Shown piece by piece: positions 1 through 8,895 of a DNA stretch of 64,000 bases (its first letter is position 1; every line of letters begins with the position of its first letter). A model generated the notes under the pieces. It searched no databases. It was not told the DNA's origin and was given only the letters and a program-made list of their open reading frames with translations. The position numbers and the translations under genes are program-made. The stretch comes from Pseudotamlana agarivorans (GTDB taxonomy: Bacteria; Bacteroidota; Bacteroidia; Flavobacteriales; Flavobacteriaceae): positions 62,001 through 126,000 of the forward strand of contig NZ_LXEI01000004.1 of the NCBI RefSeq assembly GCF_001642835.1, in the 5' to 3' direction.

Positions 1-1470
1 GCAGCCCACACAACTTGAACGTACAATATTTTCGCCTTTTTGAGCATAGGCACGTACATCGATACCCATCTCACAATAGGTGGAGCAATTTCCGCAGGAT
101 ATACATTGTCCGCCATTGGTGGTAATTCTAAATTTTGAGAACATCCGTTGCTGAAAACCTAAAACAGCCGCCATTGGGCAACCAAATCGGCACCAAACAC
201 GGTTTCCTAAAATAGGGTAGAAGCCCGTACCAATGACTCCCGAAAAAATAGATCCAATATACAAGCCGTAGGCAGAGCGTAGGACGCTAGATTTTACAAA
301 GAACAGACGTTCGCTAGTACCAGTGTAATGCATGATAAACAGCGCAGCAATAATAACAAAGAAACCTAAAGCACCATATTTAGCGTCTTTACCCAATTCA
401 TGGCGCTTAAAAATCATAGTTAACGCAAATACAAGGGTTAATAAGCCGCCAACACCTATTAGGAAAGTAGATTTTGTAAGCCAATATTTAGTAGAATCAT
501 GACCTAAATAACTGTAAATAACAGCTGTCGTCATAATCACCGAAAAAACTAAAACAACATGAATTAACCAGCGTTCTAATTTCCAAGCTGATAATTTTTT
601 ACTGCTTAATTGTCTGAAGGGATCCCCAGCTGTTTCTGCTAATCCGCCGCAACCACAAACCCATGAGCAGTACCAACGTTTTCCATATTTATAAGTAAGA
701 AAAGGCGAAATGACAAATATGGAAAGTATACCAAAAATTAAAAGTGCTAGCCCAAGGTTTCCAGAATTTATAAAACCGTTTACCGACCAGCGATCAAATA
801 AATAATAGTTAAGGGGCCACATACTTTTTATATCATAATAAGGTAAATTGTATTCTGGGCTTTCGTTTAATCGGGCCATAAATTCAGGAATCAAAAAGGC
901 GAAGCCCAACTGAAAAAACATCACGGAAACCGTACGTAGTTGTTGATACCGATTATGACGGTATTTTAATATAAACTTATAACCGAATATTAAAATAGCG
1001 AGTGTGTACAAGGCACCATAAACAAACCATTGGCTCGCTGGTCGACCACTTAATAGAAAGCTTAAAGGGTCGAAAAGGGCTATGAGTCCGCTATTAGCTT
1101 CTCCCGAACTTCCTTGTCCTAAATACTGCGGAAAGAAGTATAATACCAAATAAAATCCTGTTAACACGATGCCCAAAATCCAAGCACTTACACCGCGTGA
1201 GGTTAAAGACTTAAACCAAACACCATCATTTTTTATACCCTCCAATTTGGTGGTGTACAAACTGTGGGAAAAAAGTAGGGTGCCTGCAGTGATTAAACCC
1301 AAGGACAGACTTAAAAACAACGTTTTATTAGGGAAATTGGTGTTAAAAAGCGCTAGTGCTAAAATGAACAGTCCAACAACGCCTATAAAAACGGCGATTT
1401 TTTCCTTTGTAGAAAGGCTGTACGTTTCAGAGGGTGTTAACGAAATGCTATGGTGTTGTTTGTCGTTCAT
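1..1470 (-). CDS. Membrane polyferredoxin, NapH/NosR/CcoG-like 4Fe-4S protein (3' end outside window)
   Basis: The frame is open from an ATG at 1470 to the left edge, giving 490 codons without a stop. The N-terminal half holds several hydrophobic segments. Near residue 267 there is a Cys cluster (YCSWVCGCGG), a second one (VWCRFGCPM) lies near residue 430, and a ferredoxin-type motif CxxCxxCxxxC near 454-464 is followed by a further CxxC at the edge. This is the layout of membrane polyferredoxins that pass electrons across the inner membrane. Its ATG lies 9 nt after the stop of the flavin reductase, so the two are probably co-transcribed and form a redox pair. The electron donor and acceptor cannot be read from the sequence, and NapH, NosR-C-terminal and CcoG-like roles remain possible. 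Confidence 0.8.
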   Translation of the reverse strand, partial: MNDKQHHSISLTPSETYSLSTKEKIAVFIGVVGLFILALALFNTNFPNKTLFLSLSLGLITAGTLLFSHSLYTTKLEGIKNDGVWFKSLTSRGVSAWILGIVLTGFYLVLYFFPQYLGQGSSGEANSGLIALFDPLSFLLSGRPASQWFVYGALYTLAILIFGYKFILKYRHNRYQQLRTVSVMFFQLGFAFLIPEFMARLNESPEYNLPYYDIKSMWPLNYYLFDRWSVNGFINSGNLGLALLIFGILSIFVISPFLTYKYGKRWYCSWVCGCGGLAETAGDPFRQLSSKKLSAWKLERWLIHVVLVFSVIMTTAVIYSYLGHDSTKYWLTKSTFLIGVGGLLTLVFALTMIFKRHELGKDAKYGALGFFVIIAALFIMHYTGTSERLFFVKSSVLRSAYGLYIGSIFSGVIGTGFYPILGNRVWCRFGCPMAAVLGFQQRMFSKFRITTNGGQCISCGNCSTYCEMGIDVRAYAQKGENIVRSSCVGC

Positions 1471-1479
1471 GTAGGGATT

Positions 1480-2787
1480 TTATACAGTTTGCAAGGTCTG
1501 GTCATAAGCTGAAAGGATTTCATCTTCGTAGGTTTTATAAAATTCAGGGTCGAAATTGGCTTCAGCTAAATGATTAATAACAAAATGAACATCTCGCTTT
1601 TCGGTGAGCCATTTGTCGAAGGTTTCGTGTCGCATACGAATACCAAAAGTATTAATGCCTAAAAATTGATTGGTATTTTCATCATAAGCTACCGTGATGC
1701 ATTTGGTGTCATCCTCATGTTTCCAATGGAAATGCTTTTCGTAATCAGGTTTGCCTTTATTGCCATGAACCCAGCCATAAGTTTGATATTCAATATCTAA
1801 AAATTTGGCCGAGTTAAACCAATGTCCGGGATTGTAAGCCATACGATTTCCGCAAATGGTTTGGGCTAAAGCTTCACCCATCATACGCCCTGTGTACCAC
1901 ACCGCTTCAACTGGAGGGCGTTGGCCTACGGGTTCTTTTTGTTCGGCACAATCGCCAATGGCATAAATATCAGGAATATTGGTTTCTAAAAAACGATTCA
2001 CTTTAATGCCTTTGTTGGTTTCAATATCAGAATCTTTAACAAAATCGATATTCGGTGAAACACCAGCGGTAAGTCCGACGACGTTACAAGGGATTTCTTC
2101 GCCTGTTTCTTCAATAATTACCGATTTAACCTGGCCATTTTCATCAGAAATAATTTCCCTTAAGTTTGTGCCAAGTCGTAAATCGATATGGTGATTTTTA
2201 ATGTGACGATTAATCATGTCACTTTCACCTTGCGGTAAAATACCATTCCAGAAACTTTTTTCTCGCACTAAAAAAGTAACGGGGATATTTCGAGAATTTA
2301 GCATTTCGGCAAGCTCAATGCCAATTAAACCACCTCCAACAATAACCGCCCTTTTGCAGGTTTGGTTGTTAGGAGCATGTTTTTCCAAAAGGTCTAAATC
2401 TTGTTTGTGGTACAGTCCCATAACGCCTTCCAAATCTTGCCCTGGCCAACCAAATTTATTGGGCTTGCTCCCGGTGGCTATAATGAGTTTGTCGTAATTT
2501 AGAGTTTCACCATTTTTAAAGTACAGCGTTTTTGTGTCGCTTTCAACCTTTTCAACAAATGCCTTTTTTAATGCTATGAGGTTTTTCTCCCAAAACCAAT
2601 TTTCATAAGGCTGTGTATGCTCAAAAGTCATGTGGCCCATATAAATGTACATTAAAGCAGTTCTGGAGAAAAAATATTCGGTTTCCGAAGAAATGATGGT
2701 AATCTTCTTATTAGAAAATTTACGAATATGCCTAGCCGCCGTAACGCCCGCTATGCCATTTCCTATAATTACAACATGTTCTTCCAT
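1480..2787 (-). CDS. FAD/NAD(P)-dependent oxidoreductase (NirB/rubredoxin-reductase type)
   Basis: A 435-residue pyridine nucleotide-disulfide oxidoreductase fold protein. The FAD-binding GNGIAG is at residues 9-14, the NAD(P)H-binding GGGLIGIE lies near 150-157, and the second FAD motif YAIGDCAE lies near 273-280. No CxxxxC redox-active disulfide is visible, so it resembles ferredoxin/rubredoxin/nitrite-reductase-type reductases rather than thioredoxin or lipoamide reductases. It is cytoplasmic, with no signal peptide. It is the first gene of a two-gene operon with the membrane polyferredoxin downstream (9-nt gap), which suggests that it passes electrons between NAD(P)H and that protein. The partner specificity is inference. 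Confidence 0.85.
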   Translation of the reverse strand: MEEHVVIIGNGIAGVTAARHIRKFSNKKITIISSETEYFFSRTALMYIYMGHMTFEHTQPYENWFWEKNLIALKKAFVEKVESDTKTLYFKNGETLNYDKLIIATGSKPNKFGWPGQDLEGVMGLYHKQDLDLLEKHAPNNQTCKRAVIVGGGLIGIELAEMLNSRNIPVTFLVREKSFWNGILPQGESDMINRHIKNHHIDLRLGTNLREIISDENGQVKSVIIEETGEEIPCNVVGLTAGVSPNIDFVKDSDIETNKGIKVNRFLETNIPDIYAIGDCAEQKEPVGQRPPVEAVWYTGRMMGEALAQTICGNRMAYNPGHWFNSAKFLDIEYQTYGWVHGNKGKPDYEKHFHWKHEDDTKCITVAYDENTNQFLGINTFGIRMRHETFDKWLTEKRDVHFVINHLAEANFDPEFYKTYEDEILSAYDQTLQTV

Positions 2788-3045
2788 GGATAAAAAATGC
2801 TTGTTTTTTGTATTTTGAAACTTTTAAAGCGTACTCTAGTATGCTAAAGTTGATTTATGGGTCGTAGATAAAGGTAATAACTTAAAAGTGGACTTCAATT
2901 TAGAACTGGTTTAAATTGATAAATGAGATTTTTTTGGTTCGTTTCTTTATCAATGAAAAAAAAATCAAGCGTTAAACTATTTACTTAGGACGGGAATTAT
3001 AATATTTCCTTAACCTTTCCATTTAATATTTTAAAAAGAAACTGT

Positions 3046-3053
3046 TAGTTTTG
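3046..3053 (+). promoter_or_regulatory. Candidate Bacteroidota -7 element for the phosphatase gene
   Basis: TAGTTTTG matches TAnnTTTG and ends 16 nt before the ATG at 3070. No clear TTG lies at the expected upstream distance. The rest of the 2788-3069 gap between divergent genes shows no other feature I can support. Confidence 0.4.
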
Positions 3054-3069
3054 CTGAAAACAGATAATC

Positions 3070-3804
3070 ATGAAGCGTACCATTGCTATTGGAGATATTC
3101 ACGGCGGATTAAGAGCCTTAACCCAGGTGTTAAATAAAGTTGAAGTTAAAGATGAAGATAAACTTATTTTTGTTGGTGATTATGTTGATGGTTGGAGTGA
3201 AGCCGCTCAAGTTATTCAGCTTTTAGTCGAACTTTCCGAAAAAGTAACATGTGTATGCATAAAAGGAAATCATGATGTTTGGACTGAAGCCTGGTTGCGT
3301 TCTGGAGAAGTGAATCCCGTTTGGTACATGCACGGTGGTAAAGAAACCATGGAAAGCTACGAGGGGTTTTCTGATGAAGAGAAACAGATTCACTTAAACT
3401 TTTTCGAAAACATGCCTTTGTATCATTTAGATGATGAAAACCGCTTGTTTCTTCATGCTGGATTTACCTCTGTTAAAGGTGTAGAAGCCGAAATTAATCC
3501 GGAATACTTTTACCTAGATCGTACCCTTTGGGAAATGGCTCTTACCATGAAGACCGATATTCCTGAAGACGATGCCATTTTCCCTAAACGATTAAAACTT
3601 TACAAAGAGATTTATATCGGACATACGCCTACTACAAATTTCGGTGTTGACGTTCCTATGAATGTGCTGAATGTTTGGAATATCGATACAGGTGCTGCTT
3701 TTAAAGGTAAAGTAACAGCTTTAAATATCGATACTAAGGCGTTTTACCAAAGTGATAACTTACCCGATTTATATCCAGACGAACCAGGTAGAAATAAGAG
3801 TTAG
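3070..3804 (+). CDS. Serine/threonine-type metallophosphoesterase
   Basis: A 244-residue protein of the calcineurin-like phosphoesterase (PPP/bis(5'-nucleosyl)-tetraphosphatase-like) group. The three metal-binding motifs are clear: GDIHG at residues 8-12, GDYVDG at 36-41 and GNHD at 66-69, with later histidine motifs LHAGF and IGHTP. There is no signal peptide, so it should act in the cytoplasm. It is a single gene that faces the minus-strand gene at 3807 with only 2 nt between the stops. The substrate, phosphoprotein or diadenosine tetraphosphate, cannot be decided from sequence alone. Confidence 0.85.
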   Translation: MKRTIAIGDIHGGLRALTQVLNKVEVKDEDKLIFVGDYVDGWSEAAQVIQLLVELSEKVTCVCIKGNHDVWTEAWLRSGEVNPVWYMHGGKETMESYEGFSDEEKQIHLNFFENMPLYHLDDENRLFLHAGFTSVKGVEAEINPEYFYLDRTLWEMALTMKTDIPEDDAIFPKRLKLYKEIYIGHTPTTNFGVDVPMNVLNVWNIDTGAAFKGKVTALNIDTKAFYQSDNLPDLYPDEPGRNKS

Positions 3805-3806
3805 AC

Positions 3807-5321
3807 TTACTCTATACTCTTAAAATCCTTAATGGCTTGGTTAGGTTCAATAACATTATAACCTTTCCAAAATTCGGGGTCGTAAGCAGGTAAGTACACC
3901 GGTTTTACTTTTGGTTTTTCGGTAAAAGCATCAAATTCAGCAGTTGTGAGTGCATCGTTATCAAAAATAATTAACTCGCTTTTTTCGATATTTGAGACCT
4001 CAAAATGCACATCAGTAGACAATTCATTTTGCTTTCTTCTGCCTTTTGTATTCTTGTTTTTTTCAATGATTTTTAACGGACGCTCGATCTCGAAAATGGA
4101 GCCGTCTTCTCTATCGGCGTATTTTAAATCGTAAGAGCCTTCGTTGTTTTTGGCGTAAATGATGGTGCCTTTTTTAAGATAATGTCTGTATGAAATGCCT
4201 AGTAAATTAAATTTTTTCAAAGGTTTTACATTTTCATAATCTAAGCGTACAATGGCAAAATCGTCAACATTTACATAAATAACACCTTTGTAGTCTTCGC
4301 TGCGTTTAGGGTTAAAACGTATTTTATAAACGAAATTGTCGTTTAAAAAGCTGTAATCTTCTAGTTTAAATTCGTAACGGTTGGATTTGCTAAGAAAGTT
4401 AAAATCGCTGTCTTCAAAAATAAAGCTTTCGCGCTGTAAGTCGGATATTGCAGATTTTCTATGTTTCAAAAAGTTTTCTTTACGCTCTTTTTCTTTTTTC
4501 TTTTCTGCTTCTAGCATGGCGTCTGTTTTGGCGACTTGGTCGTTGTCAATGGTATCAAAAAAAGTTGTGTCCATATCGCTTTTAGTTCCAAAAAAGCCAG
4601 ATTTTATTTTAAAGTAAGAATCGCGTTTTATATGTTTTTTTAAAATGTTATTAAACTTTTCTTCGTAAGCCTCAAAAGTCACCTCATTGCTTTTGTCGTA
4701 TAAATGGGATGCTTTAATAATGTCTAATTTCTGCTCGCTTTTAATCCCCGATTTACCGTAAATATCAGCTAAAATTTCGGTGTAATCATCGGCGTTTTTA
4801 GGTAAGTCAGATAATACGTTGTCTACAAATTGCTGGTTGAGTTCGGGAATGCTTGATTTTTTAATCTCTACGTCGTTTTTTAAAATATGATTAAAATTAG
4901 AAGCTCGATAAAAAAGTCTGCTTTTTATAGGGTTGTGGTTGTAATTACTTTCTAAGTTTTCGTTTATTTTTTCAATGATTTCCTCGGCTGAATAATTTTT
5001 ATTAGACACCAAAACTTCTTCGAGTTCGATGGATTTTTCACTTAAAAGAATGATGGCATCCTGAAAATCTTCAATCAAATACTGTTTCGTTTCATAACCA
5101 AGAGACCTGATTTTTAAGGAATCGGTTTTCGATGGTTTTTCATTCAAATACAGTAAAAAATCGCCGTTTTCATTACTAATAACACCCGCTTTTTCGTTTA
5201 CAGAAATTGTAGCGTATGGAATGGGTTTTTTTGAAACCGAATCTAATATTTTAGCCTGTATCGCTTCTTGGGCTTGTAGATAAAAAGGACCTATAAAAAA
5301 TAAAATATAAAGATGTTTCAT
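3807..5321 (-). CDS. Secreted protein with carboxypeptidase-regulatory-like domain
   Basis: A 504-residue protein. I choose the ATG at 5321 because it opens a good signal peptide (MKHLYILFFIGPFYLQAQ); an in-frame ATG 39 nt upstream would put 13 polar residues in front of it. Residues about 20-100 form a CarboxypepD_reg-like beta domain of the kind found at the N terminus of Bacteroidota outer-membrane proteins (KPIPYATISV, then a GVISNENGDF turn). The rest is a Lys/Glu-rich region followed by a beta-rich part, without a known catalytic motif. It is probably periplasmic or at the outer membrane. No function can be assigned. It stands alone between a phosphatase and the arsenosugar glycosyltransferase. 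Confidence 0.7.
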   Translation of the reverse strand: MKHLYILFFIGPFYLQAQEAIQAKILDSVSKKPIPYATISVNEKAGVISNENGDFLLYLNEKPSKTDSLKIRSLGYETKQYLIEDFQDAIILLSEKSIELEEVLVSNKNYSAEEIIEKINENLESNYNHNPIKSRLFYRASNFNHILKNDVEIKKSSIPELNQQFVDNVLSDLPKNADDYTEILADIYGKSGIKSEQKLDIIKASHLYDKSNEVTFEAYEEKFNNILKKHIKRDSYFKIKSGFFGTKSDMDTTFFDTIDNDQVAKTDAMLEAEKKKEKERKENFLKHRKSAISDLQRESFIFEDSDFNFLSKSNRYEFKLEDYSFLNDNFVYKIRFNPKRSEDYKGVIYVNVDDFAIVRLDYENVKPLKKFNLLGISYRHYLKKGTIIYAKNNEGSYDLKYADREDGSIFEIERPLKIIEKNKNTKGRRKQNELSTDVHFEVSNIEKSELIIFDNDALTTAEFDAFTEKPKVKPVYLPAYDPEFWKGYNVIEPNQAIKDFKSIE

Positions 5322-5395
5322 GAAATTCGTTTTTATAAATGTATAACGAATAACAAACACATTTGTAACATTTAATTTTTTATTAAGGAAATTTA

Positions 5396-6106
5396 TTACG
5401 TTTTAACATTTACATGTTTTTTGTAATAGTCGTGTAAATCTTGGGCAGAAGCACCAAACCACTTTTTCACATAAATGGTCCAATACAAATATTGAAGTTT
5501 CCAAACGCCATGTTTTTTATAGCAACGAGCCGATGTTTGCAACGGTTTATTAATCACCACAAACTGCTTTCTAGCAAAGAGTTCATTAATCAAGATATTG
5601 TCTTCGTAAATGATGTAATTTTCATCATAGCCACCAATCTCATCAAAAAGGGATTTAGTAATAAACTGACTTTGGTCGCCACCACGACAAGCCCGCCAGT
5701 TAAATTGGGTGAGCCAACCTGCTAATTGTAACCACCAATGGTTACTGTCAAATTGCATCCTGAAACAACCTGCGGCATGGCCCTTCTCTACTTCATTAAT
5801 AATTAGTTGGTCGAAGTTTTTAGGCGGAAATGAATCGGCGTGTAGAAAATAAAGGATATCGCCCGTGACATGTTTGGCTCCATAATTCATCTGCTTGGCA
5901 CGGCCTTTTTCAGAATTTAATAAGCGTATTTTTTTTTGAGTATATGCCGAAACTAACTTTGGGGTGTCATCGGTGCTACCACCATCAACCACTATAATTT
6001 CAGCAATATTTTCCGCGGAAGCGTTTTCTAAAAGGAGGCTTAATAGCTTCTGGATAAAAGGCGCTTCATTTAAAGCCGGAATGATTATCGAAATTTGTTT
6101 ACTCAT
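5396..6106 (-). CDS. Family 2 glycosyltransferase, TIGR04283 (arsenosugar-associated) type
   Basis: A 236-residue GT-A fold glycosyltransferase. The N-terminal ISIIIPALNE and VVDGGSTDDT are the nucleotide-sugar site of family 2, and the HADS sequence near residue 90 is the DxD-like metal site. Size and motifs fit the TIGR04283 group, which co-occurs with ArsS and ArsM and is annotated as arsenosugar biosynthesis glycosyltransferase. Its ATG overlaps the stop of the DUF547 gene by 8 nt, which implies translational coupling. It is the last gene of the run 7758-5396. The sugar donor and acceptor are not known from sequence. A GC-rich palindromic motif (6011-6023) lies inside the coding region. 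Confidence 0.82.
   Translation of the reverse strand: MSKQISIIIPALNEAPFIQKLLSLLLENASAENIAEIIVVDGGSTDDTPKLVSAYTQKKIRLLNSEKGRAKQMNYGAKHVTGDILYFLHADSFPPKNFDQLIINEVEKGHAAGCFRMQFDSNHWWLQLAGWLTQFNWRACRGGDQSQFITKSLFDEIGGYDENYIIYEDNILINELFARKQFVVINKPLQTSARCYKKHGVWKLQYLYWTIYVKKWFGASAQDLHDYYKKHVNVKT
6011..6023. repeat. GC-rich dispersed motif inside the glycosyltransferase gene
   Basis: TTCCGCGGAAGCG, a palindromic core TTCCGCGGAA, encodes ASAE in the minus-strand frame. Confidence 0.5.
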
Positions 6107-6851
6107 TGAGTTTCCAAATATAGCTTTTAAATTGAATTTTCGCTTTCGCGGAAATGGGTACAGTTGTATATTGGTTTATAAAATCGATTAAAGTGCCGCT
6201 TTGTTTGAAATCGTTTGTAAACCACTGGAATATTTTTGAAAGTTCTAAGTCATTTTCTGAAATGCTGTTCTTCGTTGAATCATTTAGGAAATCTGTAGCC
6301 GCTTGATTTAGCTGAAGCTCTAATTTGGAAGCTGTAAAGGCGCTGTTTTGGAGTTTCGGACACGATACTGCGGCACACACAATCGCGAAATGTATGCGTG
6401 GCTCATCCATTTTTCTTAAGATTTTATGTTCAATATCATGAAGGTTGTAAGTATCGCCACCCAACGTCCATAGTTTTTGTTTCCACGGGTGTTTAATGTC
6501 TTTAATGCTTTCAATAGGGTAGTTTCTAATAATAAGATCTATGGTCAAAGCATTGTAAGCGTTTATCCAATAGGCTAGTTTTTCTTCGCAACTCCATTCC
6601 GGTTGAGGTGTGTTTTTACCAAGTTGGTTGATGTAATCGTGTAATTTTTTATCATCCTTTATAAAACCTTTATAATTGACTTTACCTTGGTTTGATACAT
6701 GTTTTTGAAGTAAATCATGCCATAAACCATGATCGAAAGTATTTTGATTTTCGGTTAAAAGCGTGTTTGTTTTAGAGGGTATATCTGGGGTTTGTAAAGA
6801 AAAACAAGCCATTGTCGATACTAAACAAACCAAAAAAGTGAACCATTTCAT
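6099..6851 (-). CDS. DUF547 lipoprotein-like protein
   Basis: A 250-residue protein when started at the ATG at 6851. That start lies 4 nt after the hydroxylase stop and opens a lipoprotein-like signal ending in TMAC. The longer in-frame start would overlap the upstream gene by more than 100 nt and is disfavoured. The DUF547 core is clear: KLAYWINAYNALTI, a conserved HDIEH stretch, then AIVCAAVSCP with its paired Cys residues. The DUF547 fold has been compared with cysteine-protease or transglutaminase-like folds, but its activity is not established. Probably membrane-anchored in the periplasm. Coupled to the TIGR04283-type glycosyltransferase by an 8-nt overlap, it likely serves the same pathway. 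Confidence 0.8.
   Translation of the reverse strand: MKWFTFLVCLVSTMACFSLQTPDIPSKTNTLLTENQNTFDHGLWHDLLQKHVSNQGKVNYKGFIKDDKKLHDYINQLGKNTPQPEWSCEEKLAYWINAYNALTIDLIIRNYPIESIKDIKHPWKQKLWTLGGDTYNLHDIEHKILRKMDEPRIHFAIVCAAVSCPKLQNSAFTASKLELQLNQAATDFLNDSTKNSISENDLELSKIFQWFTNDFKQSGTLIDFINQYTTVPISAKAKIQFKSYIWKLNE
6141..6154. repeat. GC-rich dispersed motif inside the DUF547 gene
   Basis: CGCTTTCGCGGAAA, reverse TTTCCGCGAAAGCG, encodes SAKA near the C terminus of the DUF547 protein. Confidence 0.5.
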
Positions 6852-6855
6852 ACGC

Positions 6856-7758
6856 TTATTTTTTTGTTTTTTGCAATGAAGCATCACTGATGTAAATCTC
6901 TTGATTGATGAAGTCTTTTGGGAAATTTTCATCACCTTCAAAACCCAGCTCAATATCTTTTCCACTATGTGGTAAGTACTTGGTTTTAAAAAGATAGTCC
7001 CAAATGCTTAGTGTGAGTCCGTAGTTCATACCATATTTTAAATGTTTTGGTAATGATTTCGCATGATGCCAAATGTGCATTTTGGGGTTGTTCAAAATAT
7101 ATTTTAAAACACCATAGTCCCAGCCTAGATTGGCGTGATTTAAGTGTCCGATAACAATACTGAAAAAATATACGAAAGCAATATCCTTGGAACTGTAGTT
7201 TCCTATAACTGCCAACGGAATATATAGTAGCGATTTATATACAATGGGTTCCATCCAATGATAGCGCAAATGTGACGCAAAGCCCATTTCTTTAACCGAA
7301 TGATGTACTTTATGAAAATTCCATAACCATGGGACACGGTGTAATAGGCGATGGGTATTCCATTGAATAAAATCGGAAACCAGAAAGAAAATTAATAAGC
7401 CTAACCAGGTTGGTAATTGGTTAACATCGAAAATTTGAAAACTGGAAAGGGATAGCCCCAAAGTCCCCAAAAGGTCGTTCAGGATTTCGGCTGCCGTATT
7501 GGATAAGGCTATTAAAACTATAAGGTTTAAGAGGAAGAAATTGAAAAACATATAAAACGTATCCAACCAAAAGTCTTTCCTAAAAATCGATTGGTTTTTA
7601 CGCCAAGGAAACAAGATTTCTAAACCCCATACGATTAATGAAATTATAATTAAACCATAAAAATAATTGTACCAGTGGCTCGGGAAAAACACTTCGTGTT
7701 TTAAGTAATTCCAATAACCAGTATAGGCGTTTTTTATGATGTTAATGTATTTTTCCAT
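6856..7758 (-). CDS. Sterol desaturase / fatty acid hydroxylase superfamily membrane protein
   Basis: A 300-residue integral membrane protein with about four hydrophobic segments. The histidine boxes of the di-iron membrane hydroxylases are present: HRLLH near residue 136, HKVHH near 148, and HIWHH near 230. Such enzymes hydroxylate or desaturate lipid-like substrates at the inner membrane, using O2. It is tightly linked to DUF547 (4-nt gap) and then to the arsenosugar-type glycosyltransferase. This makes a lipid-linked or arsenolipid substrate attractive, but that is inference; ornithine-lipid, sterol or carotenoid substrates are also known in this superfamily. Confidence 0.85.
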   Translation of the reverse strand: MEKYINIIKNAYTGYWNYLKHEVFFPSHWYNYFYGLIIISLIVWGLEILFPWRKNQSIFRKDFWLDTFYMFFNFFLLNLIVLIALSNTAAEILNDLLGTLGLSLSSFQIFDVNQLPTWLGLLIFFLVSDFIQWNTHRLLHRVPWLWNFHKVHHSVKEMGFASHLRYHWMEPIVYKSLLYIPLAVIGNYSSKDIAFVYFFSIVIGHLNHANLGWDYGVLKYILNNPKMHIWHHAKSLPKHLKYGMNYGLTLSIWDYLFKTKYLPHSGKDIELGFEGDENFPKDFINQEIYISDASLQKTKK

Positions 7759-7762
7759 CCAG

Positions 7763-7780
7763 TTTCCGCGAAGGCGGGGA
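7763..7780. repeat. GC-rich dispersed motif (TTTCCGCGAAGGCGGGGA form)
   Basis: An 18-nt GC-rich stretch lies just upstream of the hydroxylase start. It shares TTTCCGCGAA with the motif found inside coding sequences at 6141, 6011, 42697, 51355 and 58533. The remaining spacer between the hydroxylase and arsM (7781-7897) shows nothing else I can support. Confidence 0.5.
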
Positions 7781-7897
7781 TCTTTTTGATTGTTGTTGAG
7801 GTTGTAAAAACTTTGTAAACCTTGTTTTAATTCAAAAAACGATTTAAAAATAGTTTGCCTACTACTTCCGATGGTGTTTTTTATTTCAATTTATGAG

Positions 7898-7917
7898 ATT
7901 CCTGCTTTCGCAGGAAT
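7898..7917. repeat. Perfect palindromic hairpin at the end of arsM
   Basis: ATTCCTGC and GCAGGAAT form an 8-bp perfect stem around a TTTC loop. The last base overlaps the arsM stop codon. There is no T-tract on the minus strand, so it is a dispersed palindrome or RNA-processing/stability hairpin rather than a classic terminator. Confidence 0.55.
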
Positions 7918-8885
7918 TAACAACATCCACCACCATCATAATGAAAAGTCGACTGACTAATAAAAATATCATCTCTATTTAAATTAGCTAAAGCGGCAGC
8001 GGTTTTATCACAAACGGCTAAAGGCTGATTTTTAAGTAAAACATGACCTTTTTTATCATCAAAATACTCGGATTCACCATAGTAAATAGCGGCTTTCCCT
8101 GTAAAAACACATGGGCCATCTTCTGGCATCGGGTCTTTTATAGCGGCTACTTCAATCGATTCGATATAGATTAATTCGTCAGTAGGATAATTTTTAGGAT
8201 CGAGAATACGGTAAGGTTTTCTAGCACGAATTTCAATGGTGCCAAAGCCAGCATCTGTTAATGCTTTTACGTATTCGTTAATGGGTAAACTTCCGCTTAA
8301 ACATAGGGCACGCAAGCGCTCGTCGTTACGTAAGGTATCATTCATTGGTTGTTCGCAAGTAGGGTCGCTCATTACCAGTTTGCCATGTGGTTTTAAAACG
8401 CGATACATTTCAGCAATGGCCTGCTTTAAATCTTCAGCTTTAAAAATATTAAACAAGCAGTTTTGTGCGGCAACGTCTATGCTATTATCTTCAACAGGAA
8501 GATTCATGGCGTCTCCTTTTTTCAGAGCTACAAATTCACTTTTAAACCAAGGGTTTTCGGCTTCAGCTTCAATAAAGTTTTTCCTAGAAGCTTCAAGCAT
8601 TTCATCAACTACATCAATACCTATAACACCATTTTTCTGACGATTAAAATAGGCGAATTGAAGCAATTCCATACCGCCTCCAACGCCAACATAAAGCATT
8701 TTTGGGTTGTTTGATAAATCACGCGCATGAACCGTAGAACCACAACCGTAATTCATCTCCTGCATGATTTTAGGGATTTTTAATCCCGGTAATTCCCAAA
8801 TAGGGTTAGTGGTGCAGCATAAACCTACATCTGGGGTTAATGCGGCTTCTTTATAAACGTTGTGTGTGGTGTCTAAATAACTCAT
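7917..8885 (-). CDS. arsM: Arsenite methyltransferase of the arsenosugar pathway
   Basis: A 322-residue SAM-dependent methyltransferase. The SAM site is visible as YVGVGGGMELL and VIGIDVVDEML, followed by a loop carrying DVAAQNCLFN. Cys residues expected to bind As(III) are present: a CCTTNP motif near residues 23-28, a Cys in the SAM-domain loop (QNC), and a C-terminal GGGCC tail typical of the ArsM subgroup linked to ArsS. It converts arsenite with SAM to mono- and dimethylarsenic species, the substrate for ArsS. A purine nucleoside phosphorylase lies upstream and the hydroxylase-DUF547-glycosyltransferase genes lie downstream. Short hairpins flank it on both sides. Confidence 0.85.
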   Translation of the reverse strand: MSYLDTTHNVYKEAALTPDVGLCCTTNPIWELPGLKIPKIMQEMNYGCGSTVHARDLSNNPKMLYVGVGGGMELLQFAYFNRQKNGVIGIDVVDEMLEASRKNFIEAEAENPWFKSEFVALKKGDAMNLPVEDNSIDVAAQNCLFNIFKAEDLKQAIAEMYRVLKPHGKLVMSDPTCEQPMNDTLRNDERLRALCLSGSLPINEYVKALTDAGFGTIEIRARKPYRILDPKNYPTDELIYIESIEVAAIKDPMPEDGPCVFTGKAAIYYGESEYFDDKKGHVLLKNQPLAVCDKTAAALANLNRDDIFISQSTFHYDGGGCC

Positions 8886-8895
8886 AATTTATATG

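Noticed and set aside
1169-1474. A 101-codon frame on the plus strand
   Set aside because: It is antisense to the polyferredoxin, which has Cys clusters and transmembrane helices; the plus-strand frame has no recognisable motif.
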